Assembly (NCBI RefSeq): GCF_029623955.1
Contig: NZ_JARSBP010000004.1
Coordinates: 124,001 to 188,000, forward strand
DNA: 64,000 nt
Source: Mycobacterium sp. 236(2023)
Lineage (GTDB): Bacteria > Actinomycetota > Actinomycetes > Mycobacteriales > Mycobacteriaceae
Reading direction: 5' to 3'
Below are positions 51,701-59,220 of this stretch, one piece after another. The notes under the pieces are model-generated. The model ran no database searches. It saw only the letters and a list, made by a program, of their open reading frames with translations, and was not told the origin of the DNA. Position 1 is the stretch's first letter, and the number at the start of each line of letters is the position of its first letter. Position numbers and translations under genes: made by a program.

Positions 51701-53361
51701 CCGCCACCGCGGGCGTCGACTACACCGCCAAGTCGGGAACGGTGACGTTCGCGCCGGGGGTGCTGACGCAGCAGATCCAGGTCGCCATCACCGGTGACAC
51801 CGTGGCCGAGCCGAACGAAACGATCACGCTGACCCTGTCGAGCCCCACCGGTGCGACGATCTCCGACGGCTCCGCTGTCGGCACGATCACCAACGACGAC
51901 ATCCCGGCCAACGTGTCCCTGAGCATCTCCGATGCGTCGGTGACCGAGGGTGCCCCCGGAACCGGTGTCGCGCCCGGCTGGTTCAGGACGTCCGGAAACC
52001 AGATCCTCGATTCGGCGGGCAATCCGGTGCAGATCGCTGGTGTCAACTGGTTCGGCATGGAGAGCGAGACCTTCGCGCCGCACGGCCTGTGGACACGCGG
52101 CTACAAGGACATGATGAACCAGATGGCGGCGTTGGACTTCAACACCATCCGGCTCGCGTATTCCAGCGAGATGCTGCACACCACAGCGGCTCCCAACGGG
52201 ATCGACTTCTCCAAGAACCCGGACCTGGTCGGCCTGACCTCGTTGCAGATCATGGACAAGATCGTCGCCTACGCCGGCGAGATCGGGATGCGCGTCATCC
52301 TCGACCACCACCGCAGCAGCTTGGGCGCCGGCCCGAACAACAACGGTCTCTGGTACGAGGGTTCCTACACCGAGGCGGCGTGGATCGCCGACTGGAAGAT
52401 GCTCGCGCAGCGATATGTCAACAATCCCACGGTGATCGGCGCCGACCTGCACAACGAACCCCACAACGGGACGTGGGGCGGCGGGGGAGCGACCGACTGG
52501 GCGGCCGCCGCCGAACGCGCGGGCAACGCCGTCCTGTCGGTGAACTCCAACTGGTTGATCATCGTCGAAGGCGTGGAAACCTACCAGGGCCAGAACTATT
52601 GGTGGGGTGGCAATCTGATGGGCGTCAAGGACCGTCCGATAGTGCTGAACGTGCCCAACCGGGTGGTCTACTCGCCGCACGATTACCCGAACTCGGTGTA
52701 CAACCAGCCGTGGTTCCAGCAGGCGAACTTCGGTGCGGCGCTGCCGGACAAGTTCGAGCAGGCTTGGGGGTACATCTACGAGCAGAACATCGCCCCGATC
52801 TATCTCGGCGAGTTCGGCACCCGGATGAACGATCCCAAGGACGTCATCTGGTACGAGGCCATCACGTCGTACCTGTCCGGCGACTTCGACAACAACGGCA
52901 CCATCGACATCCCGGCGGGCACGCAGGACATGTCGTGGACGTTCTGGTCGTGGAACCCGAATTCGACCGATACCGGCGGGATCCTGGCCGATGACTGGAA
53001 GACCGTCAACGCCAACAAGATGGCCTACCTCGAGCAGATCCAGTTCGACTTCGACGACAGCAGCCCGGGTGTGCTCGCCCAGTTCGTGGTCTCGCTGGCC
53101 GCCCCGTCGACCCAGGCGGTGACCGTGGCCTACGCGACGTCGAACGGCACCGCCACCGGCGGCAGCGACTACGCCGCCACGACAGGCACGCTGACGTTCG
53201 CGCCGGGCGAGACCCGCAAGACCATCAACGTGGTCGTCTTCGGAGACACCCAGATGGAAGGCAACGAGAGCTTCATCGTGACGCTGTCGAGCCCGACCGG
53301 TGCCACCATCGCCGATGGGACGGGGGCGGGGACCATCGTGAACCGGCCGACGACCGTTTGA
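45766..53361 (+). CDS. Giant secreted GH18-GH5 multidomain enzyme with Calx-beta and CBM2 modules
   Basis: A 2,531-residue exported protein. Order: signal peptide (1-28); Asp/Glu-rich region to about 190; a cadherin/VCBS-like module (about 256-350); three beta-roll-like repeats with motif GFNPAKDKLDLG (about 380-685); Calx-beta 1 (691-801) and 2 (809-919); GH18 domain (936-1225) with D1060-F-D-I-E1064 and MAMDYGES; Calx-beta 3 (1262-1371); CBM2-like (1380-1480); Calx-beta 4-6 (1486-1828); CBM2-like (1837-1930); Calx-beta 7 (1936-2045); and Calx-beta 8, split by a GH5 domain (2070-2428). The GH5 acid/base is E2231 in LHNEPH and the nucleophile E2349 in YLGEFGT; it strongly resembles Acidothermus endoglucanase E1. 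Activity on chitin and beta-1,4-glucan is inferred. ATG 45766 follows AGGGAGTGAG; an upstream in-frame start is unlikely because it precedes the signal peptide. Confidence 0.88.
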   Translation: MGYGRFVGRVGVLAVALGIGLAGPAVAAAETGDDSAAGESRTETSSTESGATSAKAAARAEADAGDAESDDEAGEAEDADATDPAEVEEDSVDPEADGDVEEAGEESGEPADDSDEVVVDDPAHASTGSRAEDEPTGAVDDPESETAEPDTDAADLSESSAVAATHPDDSATGSADSGDEVVAVSLRSAASEPTATTATPATTGLADIVSKFLGLLGIGSSAGDGTAPLPAFEFVTVVLGAIRREMDRLFANNGPSAALTSTSQTTPGVLSGVLTATDPEGDRLVYSVVQKPTLGTVTVDSTGKFTYVVDPALGAGTDTFVIGVRDAGFHLISVTPIKSEVPVTVTVDSNGVVTQASSQPSVLRSAKVSTASVAAATTGTIYHLTTSGADIVGFNPAKDKLDLGDVSVHNFIVVDTPEGVGFRNPWSGETAVLQGVSLSQLTIDSFTPVINDHLRQDLSGALAWEQGITPKANTVYARSHEVGQIDRVAFNAATDVVDFRYFGTREQLFMNDTPDGVVISNAGTGQALILQGVTKSQLTAKNFVFHSAQVREDRLHLQLGIGTVPDSQVLPQGVAYAGTNNWPTAAGNGQPPTGQSGTTTKIDWLHGSHTTLNFDPSKDKLDFGWFKAHEFDVTEVGGSTKIAITANNQSYTLTGVAIGELTTSNIVALDDGARTKWADLIYSAGQSNTQPRISVSDGSVSEGNNGTSTVTFTVTLSKTSTAQVTVSYSTSNGTATVAGGDYSPTVGTLTFTPGQTSKTVNVTVNGDTLVELDEQFTLTLSAPVNATIADGTGVGTIRNDDVDQTPSTPPSVSIADLSVTEGNGEHSHFMFVASLSKASTQTVTVTYTTSNGTAIAGVDYSATTGTITFAPGVTSQLVHVDVIGDSIVEPNETFFVTLSNPSGATIGDGSATGTITNDDTVVTPGVGGLNSGNPGDELWGEAFFAPYVDMGAWPVPNLLALAQQRGTSLMTLGFLQATPEGKLAWAGLSALTPDSTFDQAKAINQSIAALQAAGGDVMISLGGASGTSLAQWYVARGLSAQALATAYAGVVTTYNLNRIDFDIEGAAAAEPASIALNAQALKLLQQQMPELEIWYTLPVLPSGLTADGINVVRKALEAGVKLDGVNIMAMDYGESAAPTSGPNAKTMGAYAIAAAESTHAQLATLYAGFGKTFGYSQLGVTPMLGVNDVLTEVFTVSDAQALENFARAKGLGMLSMWSINRDYPGNVGQATTNTSGTTTPAGGYSSVFNDYGTVNPISGPPPAISIADLAVAEGNGGHAHFMFTVTLDKPSTQAVTVRYATSNGTAIAGVDYTASSGVIEFAPGVTSRTVHVDIIGDTVVESNETFTVTLSSPTGATIADGSAVGTITDDDGSTPTPGSAAVKYTVNDNWGSGYTASVEVTAGTTGFNGWTVEFDTPAQIGNIWNAEIVSRVGNHYVVRNVAYNPQVAAGQTLSFGFQASPGGGSATATNFVVNGVPVGQNPTTVPPKVSIADATTTESNSGSKNLVFTVTLDKAPTAPVTIAYATSNGTATAGSDYTAKSGTLTFAAGVTSQQISVAVLGDTAVESNETFMITLSNPNGMTIADGSAIGTITNDDVAPVVPPKVSIADATTTESNSGSKNLVFTVTLDKAPTAPVTIAYATSNGTATAGSDYTAKSGTLTFAAGVTSQQISVAVLGDTAVESNETFTITLSNPNGMTIADGSAIGTITNDDVAPVVPPKVTIADASVTEGNAGTKNLVFTVTLDKAATAPVSIAYATANGTAIAGTDYTATAGTLTFAAGVTSQQISVTILGDAAVEQNETFTLTLSNPSGLTIADGTATGTITNDDVAPTPGNPSAAMVVNDNWGSGFTATVTVTAGTSALNGWTVEFDTPAQISNIWNAEIVSRVGNHYVVRNAAWNPAVAAGKTVTFGFQASGAATATNFTVNGQSAPTQPPTVSVADTTVNESNSGTTQMTFVVTLSKSSTTPVTVTYATSNGTATAGVDYTAKSGTVTFAPGVLTQQIQVAITGDTVAEPNETITLTLSSPTGATISDGSAVGTITNDDIPANVSLSISDASVTEGAPGTGVAPGWFRTSGNQILDSAGNPVQIAGVNWFGMESETFAPHGLWTRGYKDMMNQMAALDFNTIRLAYSSEMLHTTAAPNGIDFSKNPDLVGLTSLQIMDKIVAYAGEIGMRVILDHHRSSLGAGPNNNGLWYEGSYTEAAWIADWKMLAQRYVNNPTVIGADLHNEPHNGTWGGGGATDWAAAAERAGNAVLSVNSNWLIIVEGVETYQGQNYWWGGNLMGVKDRPIVLNVPNRVVYSPHDYPNSVYNQPWFQQANFGAALPDKFEQAWGYIYEQNIAPIYLGEFGTRMNDPKDVIWYEAITSYLSGDFDNNGTIDIPAGTQDMSWTFWSWNPNSTDTGGILADDWKTVNANKMAYLEQIQFDFDDSSPGVLAQFVVSLAAPSTQAVTVAYATSNGTATGGSDYAATTGTLTFAPGETRKTINVVVFGDTQMEGNESFIVTLSSPTGATIADGTGAGTIVNRPTTV
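50221..50916 (+). repeat. Near-identical tandem duplication of a Calx-beta module
   Basis: Two 348-nt (116-codon) units, 50221-50568 and 50569-50916, differ at only three bases by eye (TAC/TAT, GTT/GTC, ATG/ACG), one of them changing an amino acid. The next unit (from 50917) is clearly diverged. This points to a recent in-frame duplication or gene conversion. Confidence 0.9.
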
Positions 53362-53364
53362 GCC

Positions 53365-54042
53365 CTAACCCGCTATCCGGTACCGGCGCTCCGGGCGGCC
53401 AACGCCGTACTGCAGTCGGAGCTCGAGAGCGCCGGTACCGAGATAGTGTTCGAGATAGCGCCGTGCGCTGACCCGGGAAATCCCAACCAGGTCAGCGCAT
53501 TCGGCTGAGGAGACCTCCCCGGCCTGGCGGACGGCGGCCAGCACCAGCTCGCCGGTCTCGGCGCCCAGACCCTTGGGCATGACCTTCGCGGGCGCGACGG
53601 ACGGGCCGCCGAACAGCGTGTCGATCAGGTTCTGGTCGGCACCGCCCGCCGACTGCAGGGCATCCGCCCGGGCGGCGAAAGCCTGCAATTTCGCCTCCAG
53701 CTGAGGAAACTCGAAGGGTTTGATCAGGTAGTCGGCGGCGCCCCCGTCGAGCGCCCCGCGCACCGTGTCGAGTTCGCGGGCCGCGGTGATCATGATGACG
53801 TCGACGCGGTCGGCGTCGGAACGTAAGCGGTGCAACACATCCAGGCCCGTCATGTCCGGAAGGTAGACGTCCAACAAGATCAGGTGGGGCCGAAGATCCC
53901 GTGCCGCGGTCAGCGCCTCTTCGCCGTTGCGGGCCACACCGACGGCCTCGAAGCCGTCCACCCGGTCCACGAACCGGCGGTGGATCTCGGCGACCATGAA
54001 ATCGTCGTCGACCACGAGAACACGACGCGAGCCGTCACGCAT
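53365..54042 (-). CDS. Response regulator, CitB/DctR family
   Basis: A 225-residue regulator. The receiver domain shows the acidic pocket VVDDD, the phosphorylation site D58 in LILLDVYLPD and K108 in YLIKPFE. The C-terminal domain (about 160-222) has a helix-turn-helix with SSAECADLVGISRVSARRYLE, typical of the CitB/DcuR group that responds to di- and tricarboxylates. It overlaps the kinase gene by 8 nt and is divergent from the tct genes, which it presumably activates. Its stop lies 3 nt from the stop of the giant enzyme gene. Confidence 0.9.
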   Translation of the reverse strand: MRDGSRRVLVVDDDFMVAEIHRRFVDRVDGFEAVGVARNGEEALTAARDLRPHLILLDVYLPDMTGLDVLHRLRSDADRVDVIMITAARELDTVRGALDGGAADYLIKPFEFPQLEAKLQAFAARADALQSAGGADQNLIDTLFGGPSVAPAKVMPKGLGAETGELVLAAVRQAGEVSSAECADLVGISRVSARRYLEHYLGTGALELRLQYGVGRPERRYRIAG

Positions 54043-55639
54043 GGCCGGTCACCGCCCCCAGCCGCACCAGGAACTCCGCTCCGCCGACGGGGGTGTCACT
54101 GACATCGATCGTGCCGCCGTGTTGGGCTGCGACCAGTCGCACCAGGGCCAGTCCGATGCCACGCCCGCCCGGCACCTCGGTCTTGGAGGTGACACCGCGC
54201 GCGAAGATCGCTTCGCGAAGGTGTTCGGGCACACCGGGTCCCGTATCGGACACCGAGATCGTCAACCCGGCCCCGTCATCGACGCGGACGGTCACGCAGG
54301 CGTCCGCAGCGCCGACGGACACGTCGACCGCATTGTCGATGAGGTTGCCCAGCAGGGTGATGACGTCGGTCGCCATCGCCGGATCGAGTGCCGCCAGATG
54401 CGACTGCGGGTCCAGTCGCAGATCGACGCCGCTCTCGGCGGCCAAGGAGGTCTTGGCGATCAGCAGCGCCGCCACGGCCGGATCGGAGATCCGCTGTGTC
54501 ACCGCGTCACTGATCTCGGCGCGCCGACGCGTCAACGTGCCCACCAGGTCACGGACCGAATCGTACTCACCGAGCTGTACCAGGCCCGAGATCGTGTGCA
54601 GCTGGTTGGCGAATTCGTGGGTCTGGGCACGCAGTGTGTCGGTCACGCTCTTGTGCGACGACAGCTGACTCTGCAGGGCGGCCAACTCGGTGCTGTCGCG
54701 CATCGTCGTCACCGTCCCGATGCGGGTGCCTCCACTGGTGGCCGTGCGGCGGCTCAGCGCCAGCACACGCGTCCGCGTCGCGATGACGGTGTCTTCGGCG
54801 GCTTCGTCGTCTCGGCCTTCCATGCCCGACATCAGCAGCGACACCACCGCCGGGTCGATGCCGACGTCGTCAACCCGGCGCCCGACGGCGCCGCCGGCAA
54901 CACCGAGGAGATCCTGGGCACTGTCGTTGAGCAAGGTGATCTCCCCGTCGTTGTTGACCGCGATGACGCCTTCGCGAATGCTGTGCAGCAACGCTTCCCG
55001 GTGATCGGCCAGGCTCGCGATCTCGGCGACCTCCAGACCACGGGTGCGCCGTTTGATCCGCCGCGACAACAGCCATGACGCCACCAGTCCCAGCGCGGCA
55101 CCCAACCCGAGGTAGACGAGCAGACCTTCACCCGCGCCGCTGAGCAAGGTCCACACCGACGGGTATCGCTCGCTGACCGACGCGACGGCCAGCACGTCGC
55201 CGTCCGTGGACAGCAGCGGCACCTGACCGACCAGGCTGTGCGTCCCGTCGATGTCGGTGTCACCGAACCACGCGCGTCCCTCGTCGGCCCGGCTGGGTCC
55301 GAGGTCCATCCGGGCGCCGACCCGGGACGGATCAGAGGACGCCCGGACGGTGCCGTCAGGGCCGAGGATCTCGGCGAGGCTCGCACCGGACAGTGCGACC
55401 GCCCTGTCGACCTCGGGGGCCAGCGTCTGCGCCAGGAACGGGTCGGCCGGCGTCTGCTCGGTGCGTTCGCGCACGATCGGGGTCGACGCCATGTTCTCGG
55501 CGACGGCGATCATGCGCTGACCGCGGACCTCACGGAACTCACCTTCGGACTGGGTCACCGACACAGCGGCCACCGCGACCAGCACGACCGCGACGACGAC
55601 GAGCTGGAACACCAGGAACTGGCCGGCCAGGCTGCGCAT
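54035..55639 (-). CDS. Sensor histidine kinase, CitA/DcuS family
   Basis: A 534-residue membrane kinase: first span at about residues 6-28, an extracytoplasmic PDC/CitA-like sensor (about 30-160), second span (GLLVYLGLGAALGLVASWLL), a cytoplasmic PAS domain (about 212-315), the H-box H341-E-F-A-N-x-L-H typical of CitA/DcuS, and the ATPase domain with LLGNLIDNAVDVS and GRGIGLALV. It should sense an external carboxylate. I use the ATG at 55637-55639; an in-frame TTG at 55652-55654, close behind AAGGAA, is a real alternative. Confidence 0.9.
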   Translation of the reverse strand: MRSLAGQFLVFQLVVVAVVLVAVAAVSVTQSEGEFREVRGQRMIAVAENMASTPIVRERTEQTPADPFLAQTLAPEVDRAVALSGASLAEILGPDGTVRASSDPSRVGARMDLGPSRADEGRAWFGDTDIDGTHSLVGQVPLLSTDGDVLAVASVSERYPSVWTLLSGAGEGLLVYLGLGAALGLVASWLLSRRIKRRTRGLEVAEIASLADHREALLHSIREGVIAVNNDGEITLLNDSAQDLLGVAGGAVGRRVDDVGIDPAVVSLLMSGMEGRDDEAAEDTVIATRTRVLALSRRTATSGGTRIGTVTTMRDSTELAALQSQLSSHKSVTDTLRAQTHEFANQLHTISGLVQLGEYDSVRDLVGTLTRRRAEISDAVTQRISDPAVAALLIAKTSLAAESGVDLRLDPQSHLAALDPAMATDVITLLGNLIDNAVDVSVGAADACVTVRVDDGAGLTISVSDTGPGVPEHLREAIFARGVTSKTEVPGGRGIGLALVRLVAAQHGGTIDVSDTPVGGAEFLVRLGAVTGHA

Positions 55640-55740
55640 GTACTTAATGACCAATATTTCCTTTGCGTCCACATCAGTGACGTAGGTCACTGCCTGGGTC
55701 CAGTATTGCTGAGCATCACAACCAAGTGATTGGGGACGAC

Positions 55741-56742
55741 ATGTTCGCATCCGGCAGGCGCCCAGCTACTGCCAGGGTGATCACCGGCTTGACCATCGCC
55801 GTGATCGCCGCATTACTGCTCACCGCGTGCGGGGTGACCCGCGGCGAGCAGACCGGTCTGCACCGCCTGCGGATGATGGTGCCCAACAGTCCCGGCGGAG
55901 GTTACGACCTCACCGCACGCACCGCCGTCAAGATCATGGAAGACGACGACATCACCGGCCGCATCGAGGTGTTCAACGTCATCGGCGCCGGCGGCACCGT
56001 CGCCATGGCCCGCCTGATGAACGAGCAGGGTAACGGCGACCTGATGATGATGATGGGCCTCGGCGTCGTGGGCGCCACGTTCACCAATGGATCGAAGGCC
56101 CGTGCCTCGGATGCGACCGCGCTGGCCAAGGTCGTCGAGGAACAGGAAGGCATCCTCGTCCCCGGCGACTCGCCGTTCCGTACGGTCGGCGATTTCGTCG
56201 AAGCGTGGAAGGCGGATCCGTCGAAGATCGCCGTCGGCGGGGGTTCGAGCCCCGGCGGCCCCGACCATCTGTTCCCGATGGAGACGGCGAAGGCCGTGGG
56301 CGTGGACCCCACCACGGTCAACTACGTGTCCTACGACGGCGGCGGTGACCTGCTCACCGCCCTGCTGGGCAACAAGATCGCGGCGGGCACGTCGGGTCTC
56401 GGAGAGTACGTCGACCAGATCGAGTCGGGTCAGGTGCGCGTGCTCGCGGTGTCGGGCGAGGAGCGCGTCGAGGGTGTTGACGCACCGACGCTCACCGAGG
56501 CCGGCATCGACCTGACCTTCACGAACTGGCGCGGAATCCTTGCCCCGCCGGGTATTTCGGACGAGGACCGCGACACGATGGTCAAGGTCCTCGAAGAGTT
56601 GCACGCCACAGATGCGTGGAAGGAGGCGCTGGTGACGAACGGCTGGAGCGACGCGTTCATGACCGGGGAACCGTTCGAGAGATTCCTCGAAGAACAAGAC
56701 CAGCGCGTCGAGACGACGCTGACCGATCTCGGGCTGGTGTGA
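55741..56742 (+). CDS. tctC: Tripartite tricarboxylate transporter substrate-binding lipoprotein TctC
   Basis: A 333-residue solute-binding protein of the Bug/TctC family. N-terminal lipoprotein signal with lipobox LLTAC (Cys30), then the family core: MVPNSPGGGYDLTART, VFNVIGAGGTVAMARL, VGGGSSPGGPDH and GILAPPGISDEDRD. Cysteine anchoring replaces the free periplasmic form of Gram-negative relatives. ATG 55741 with GGGGACGAC upstream; the divergent gap to the kinase gene is 101 bp. First gene of tctC-tctB-tctA-usp. Confidence 0.9.
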   Translation: MFASGRRPATARVITGLTIAVIAALLLTACGVTRGEQTGLHRLRMMVPNSPGGGYDLTARTAVKIMEDDDITGRIEVFNVIGAGGTVAMARLMNEQGNGDLMMMMGLGVVGATFTNGSKARASDATALAKVVEEQEGILVPGDSPFRTVGDFVEAWKADPSKIAVGGGSSPGGPDHLFPMETAKAVGVDPTTVNYVSYDGGGDLLTALLGNKIAAGTSGLGEYVDQIESGQVRVLAVSGEERVEGVDAPTLTEAGIDLTFTNWRGILAPPGISDEDRDTMVKVLEELHATDAWKEALVTNGWSDAFMTGEPFERFLEEQDQRVETTLTDLGLV

Positions 56743-56744
56743 GT

Positions 56745-57260
56745 ATGAGTACCGAATTGGATGACAAGACGTCGGGCAAGCCCGATTACGCGCAGTACAT
56801 CGTGTGCGCCGTGATGGTCATCGTGGGCGCATTCCTGATCTTCGACGCGGTGTCGCTGCCCGGCGACTGGGCCAAGGTGGATCCTGTTGGCCCCCGGCTG
56901 TTTCCGATTGTCATCGGGGTGGGGCTACTCATCATGGCGGTCGTGCTGGCGGTCGCGATCCCGCGCGGGTCGCGCGGAGAGGCTGATGCCGGTGAGGACA
57001 TCGATCCCGACATGCCCAGCGACTGGCGCACCGTCGGACTGCTCGTCGGCATGTTCGTGCTGTTGATCGTGCTCGTCAATCCGCTCGGCTGGGCCATCGC
57101 GGGCGCCCTGTTCTTCGCCGGCTGCGCGACGATCCTGGGCAGCAGGCACTACGTGCGCAACATCGTGATCGGGGCCGTCCTGGCGGTCGCCAGCTTCTAT
57201 GCGTTCTACTCCGGGCTCGGAATCCCGCTGCCCGCAGGCATTCTGGATGGGATTCTGTAA
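56745..57260 (+). CDS. tctB: Tricarboxylate transporter small membrane subunit TctB
   Basis: A 171-residue protein with four predicted membrane segments: QYIVCAVMVIVGAFLIFDAV, FPIVIGVGLLIMAVVLAVAI, TVGLLVGMFVLLIVLVNPLG and the pair at the C-terminus (GALFFAGCATILG, NIVIGAVLAVASFYAFYSGL). The GPRLFPIVIGVGL motif is typical of TctB. ATG 2 nt after the tctC stop (GTG 56739 possible); the stop abuts tctA. Confidence 0.88.
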   Translation: MSTELDDKTSGKPDYAQYIVCAVMVIVGAFLIFDAVSLPGDWAKVDPVGPRLFPIVIGVGLLIMAVVLAVAIPRGSRGEADAGEDIDPDMPSDWRTVGLLVGMFVLLIVLVNPLGWAIAGALFFAGCATILGSRHYVRNIVIGAVLAVASFYAFYSGLGIPLPAGILDGIL

Positions 57261-58802
57261 ATGGAGAACTTCGACTGGCTCCTGCAGGGCTTCGCCGAGG
57301 CCGCCACCCCGATGAACCTGCTGTACGCCGCCATCGGCGTGCTGCTGGGAACCGCGGTCGGCGTGCTTCCCGGCATCGGGCCCGCCATGACCGTGGCGTT
57401 GCTGCTGCCGATCACCTACAACGTCAGCCCCAGCGCGGCGTTCATCATGTTCGCCGGAATCTTCTACGGCGGCATGTACGGCGGCTCGACGACCTCGATC
57501 CTGCTCAACACGCCCGGTGAATCGTCGTCGGTGATCACCGCGATCGAGGGCAACAAGATGGCCAAAGCCGGCCGAGCTGCTCAAGCGCTGGCCACCGCGG
57601 CGATCGGTTCGTTCGTCGCCGGTTCCATCGGCACCGCGCTGCTCGCGACGTTCGCCCCGGCGATCTCGCGCTTCGCCGTCACCCTCGGCGCCCCGTCGTA
57701 CCTGGCGATCATGCTGTTCGCGCTCGTCGCCGTCACCGCGGTCCTCGGTTCGTCGAAGGTCCGCGGCCTGATCTCGCTGCTGCTGGGTCTCGCCATCGGC
57801 CTCGTCGGCATCGACTCGCTGACCGGCCAGCCACGCGCCACGTTCGGGATCCCGCTGCTGTCCGACGGCATCGACATCGTCGTCATCGCGGTGGCCGTCT
57901 TCGCGGTGGGCGAGGCACTCTGGGTCGCAGCGCATCTGCGCCGCCGCCCCGCCGACGTCATCCCCGTCGGACGCCCGTGGATGAGCAAGCAGGACTGGGG
58001 CCGGTCGTGGAAGCCGTGGCTGCGAGGCACCGCGTTCGGCTTCCCCTTCGGCGCGCTGCCCGCCGGCGGCGCCGAGCTGCCGACGTTCCTGAGCTACATC
58101 ACCGAGAAGAAGCTCTCCAAGCACCCCGAAGAGTTCGGCAAGGGCGCCATCGAGGGTGTCGCCGGGCCGGAGGCCGCCAACAACGCTTCGGCCGCAGGCA
58201 CTTTGGTGCCGATGCTGTCCCTGGGTCTGCCCACCAACGCGACCGCGGCGGTCATGCTGACGGCGTTCGTGTCCTACGGCATCCAGCCCGGACCCACGCT
58301 GTTCGACAAGGAACCGCTGCTGATCTGGACGCTGATCGCCAGCCTGTTCATCGGCAACTTCCTGCTGCTGGTGCTGAACCTGCCGTTGGCGCCCCTGTGG
58401 GCCAAGCTGCTGCGCACGCCGCGTCCCTACCTGTACGCAGGCATCCTGTTCTTCGCCACGCTCGGCGCGTTCGCGGTGAACCTGCAAGCGCTGGATCTGG
58501 CGTTGCTGCTGATCTTCGGTCTGATGGGGCTGATGATGCGCCGCTTCGGACTTCCGGTGCTGCCGTTGATCATCGGTGTCATCCTGGGGCCGCGCATCGA
58601 GCGGCAGCTGCGCCAGAGCCTGCAGCTCGGCGGCGGTGACTGGGGGAGCCTGTTCACCGAGCCCGTCGCGATCGTCACCTACGTGCTGATGGCGCTGCTG
58701 CTTCTGGCGCCGCTGATCCTGCGACTGATGAACCGCAGCGAAGAGACGCTGCTGGTGGTTGAGGACGACAAGGACCAGAAAGAGAAGGCCAGCCACTCAT
58801 GA
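57261..58802 (+). CDS. tctA: Tricarboxylate transporter large membrane subunit TctA
   Basis: A 513-residue polytopic permease with about 12 membrane segments. The signature half-repeats are GVLPGIGPAMTVALLLPITY and YGGMYGGSTTSILLNTPGESSS, with a second set at FPFGALPAGGAELPTFLSYIT and EGVAGPEAANNASAAGTLVPML. It drives cation-coupled uptake of citrate-like carboxylates delivered by TctC. ATG immediately after the tctB stop; its stop overlaps the universal stress gene (ATGA). Confidence 0.92.
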   Translation: MENFDWLLQGFAEAATPMNLLYAAIGVLLGTAVGVLPGIGPAMTVALLLPITYNVSPSAAFIMFAGIFYGGMYGGSTTSILLNTPGESSSVITAIEGNKMAKAGRAAQALATAAIGSFVAGSIGTALLATFAPAISRFAVTLGAPSYLAIMLFALVAVTAVLGSSKVRGLISLLLGLAIGLVGIDSLTGQPRATFGIPLLSDGIDIVVIAVAVFAVGEALWVAAHLRRRPADVIPVGRPWMSKQDWGRSWKPWLRGTAFGFPFGALPAGGAELPTFLSYITEKKLSKHPEEFGKGAIEGVAGPEAANNASAAGTLVPMLSLGLPTNATAAVMLTAFVSYGIQPGPTLFDKEPLLIWTLIASLFIGNFLLLVLNLPLAPLWAKLLRTPRPYLYAGILFFATLGAFAVNLQALDLALLLIFGLMGLMMRRFGLPVLPLIIGVILGPRIERQLRQSLQLGGGDWGSLFTEPVAIVTYVLMALLLLAPLILRLMNRSEETLLVVEDDKDQKEKASHS

Positions 58803-59197
58803 CCACGATCGTCGTCGGATACACCGCAGATCCCTACGGGCACGCGGCACTCGAGCACGGCATCTCCGAGGCCAAGCTTCGCGGCCTGAGGCTGCTGGTC
58901 ATCAACGCGACGTCGGGGGAGTCCTACGTCGACGCGCGATTCGCCGGCCAGGCTGAGGTCGGAGACGTCGAGAACCGACTGGCCGAGTGCGGGGTGGCGT
59001 TCGAGCTGAGGCAGCCGGTCGGGGTGGATCCGGCAGCCGAGCTGCTGAGTGCGATGAGCGACCCCGACGCGCAACTGCTGGTGGTCGGTATCCGTCACCG
59101 CAACCCGGTAGGCAAGCTCATGCTCGGCAGCGTCGCGCAGAAGGTGATCCTGGAATGCCCGAAGCCGGTGCTGGCGGTCAAGCCCGCCGAGGACTGA
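58799..59197 (+). CDS. UspA-domain universal stress protein
   Basis: A 132-residue single Usp domain. It opens TTIVVGYTADPYGHAALEHGI and has the ATP-binding motif GIRHRNPVGKLMLGSVAQKV near the C-terminus, so it should bind ATP. Start codon overlaps the tctA stop, making it the last member of the transporter operon; a sensor role for uptake is possible but unproven. Confidence 0.85.
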   Translation: MTTIVVGYTADPYGHAALEHGISEAKLRGLRLLVINATSGESYVDARFAGQAEVGDVENRLAECGVAFELRQPVGVDPAAELLSAMSDPDAQLLVVGIRHRNPVGKLMLGSVAQKVILECPKPVLAVKPAED

Positions 59198-59220
59198 CCC
59201 GGGTGTGACAGCCTGAAGTG

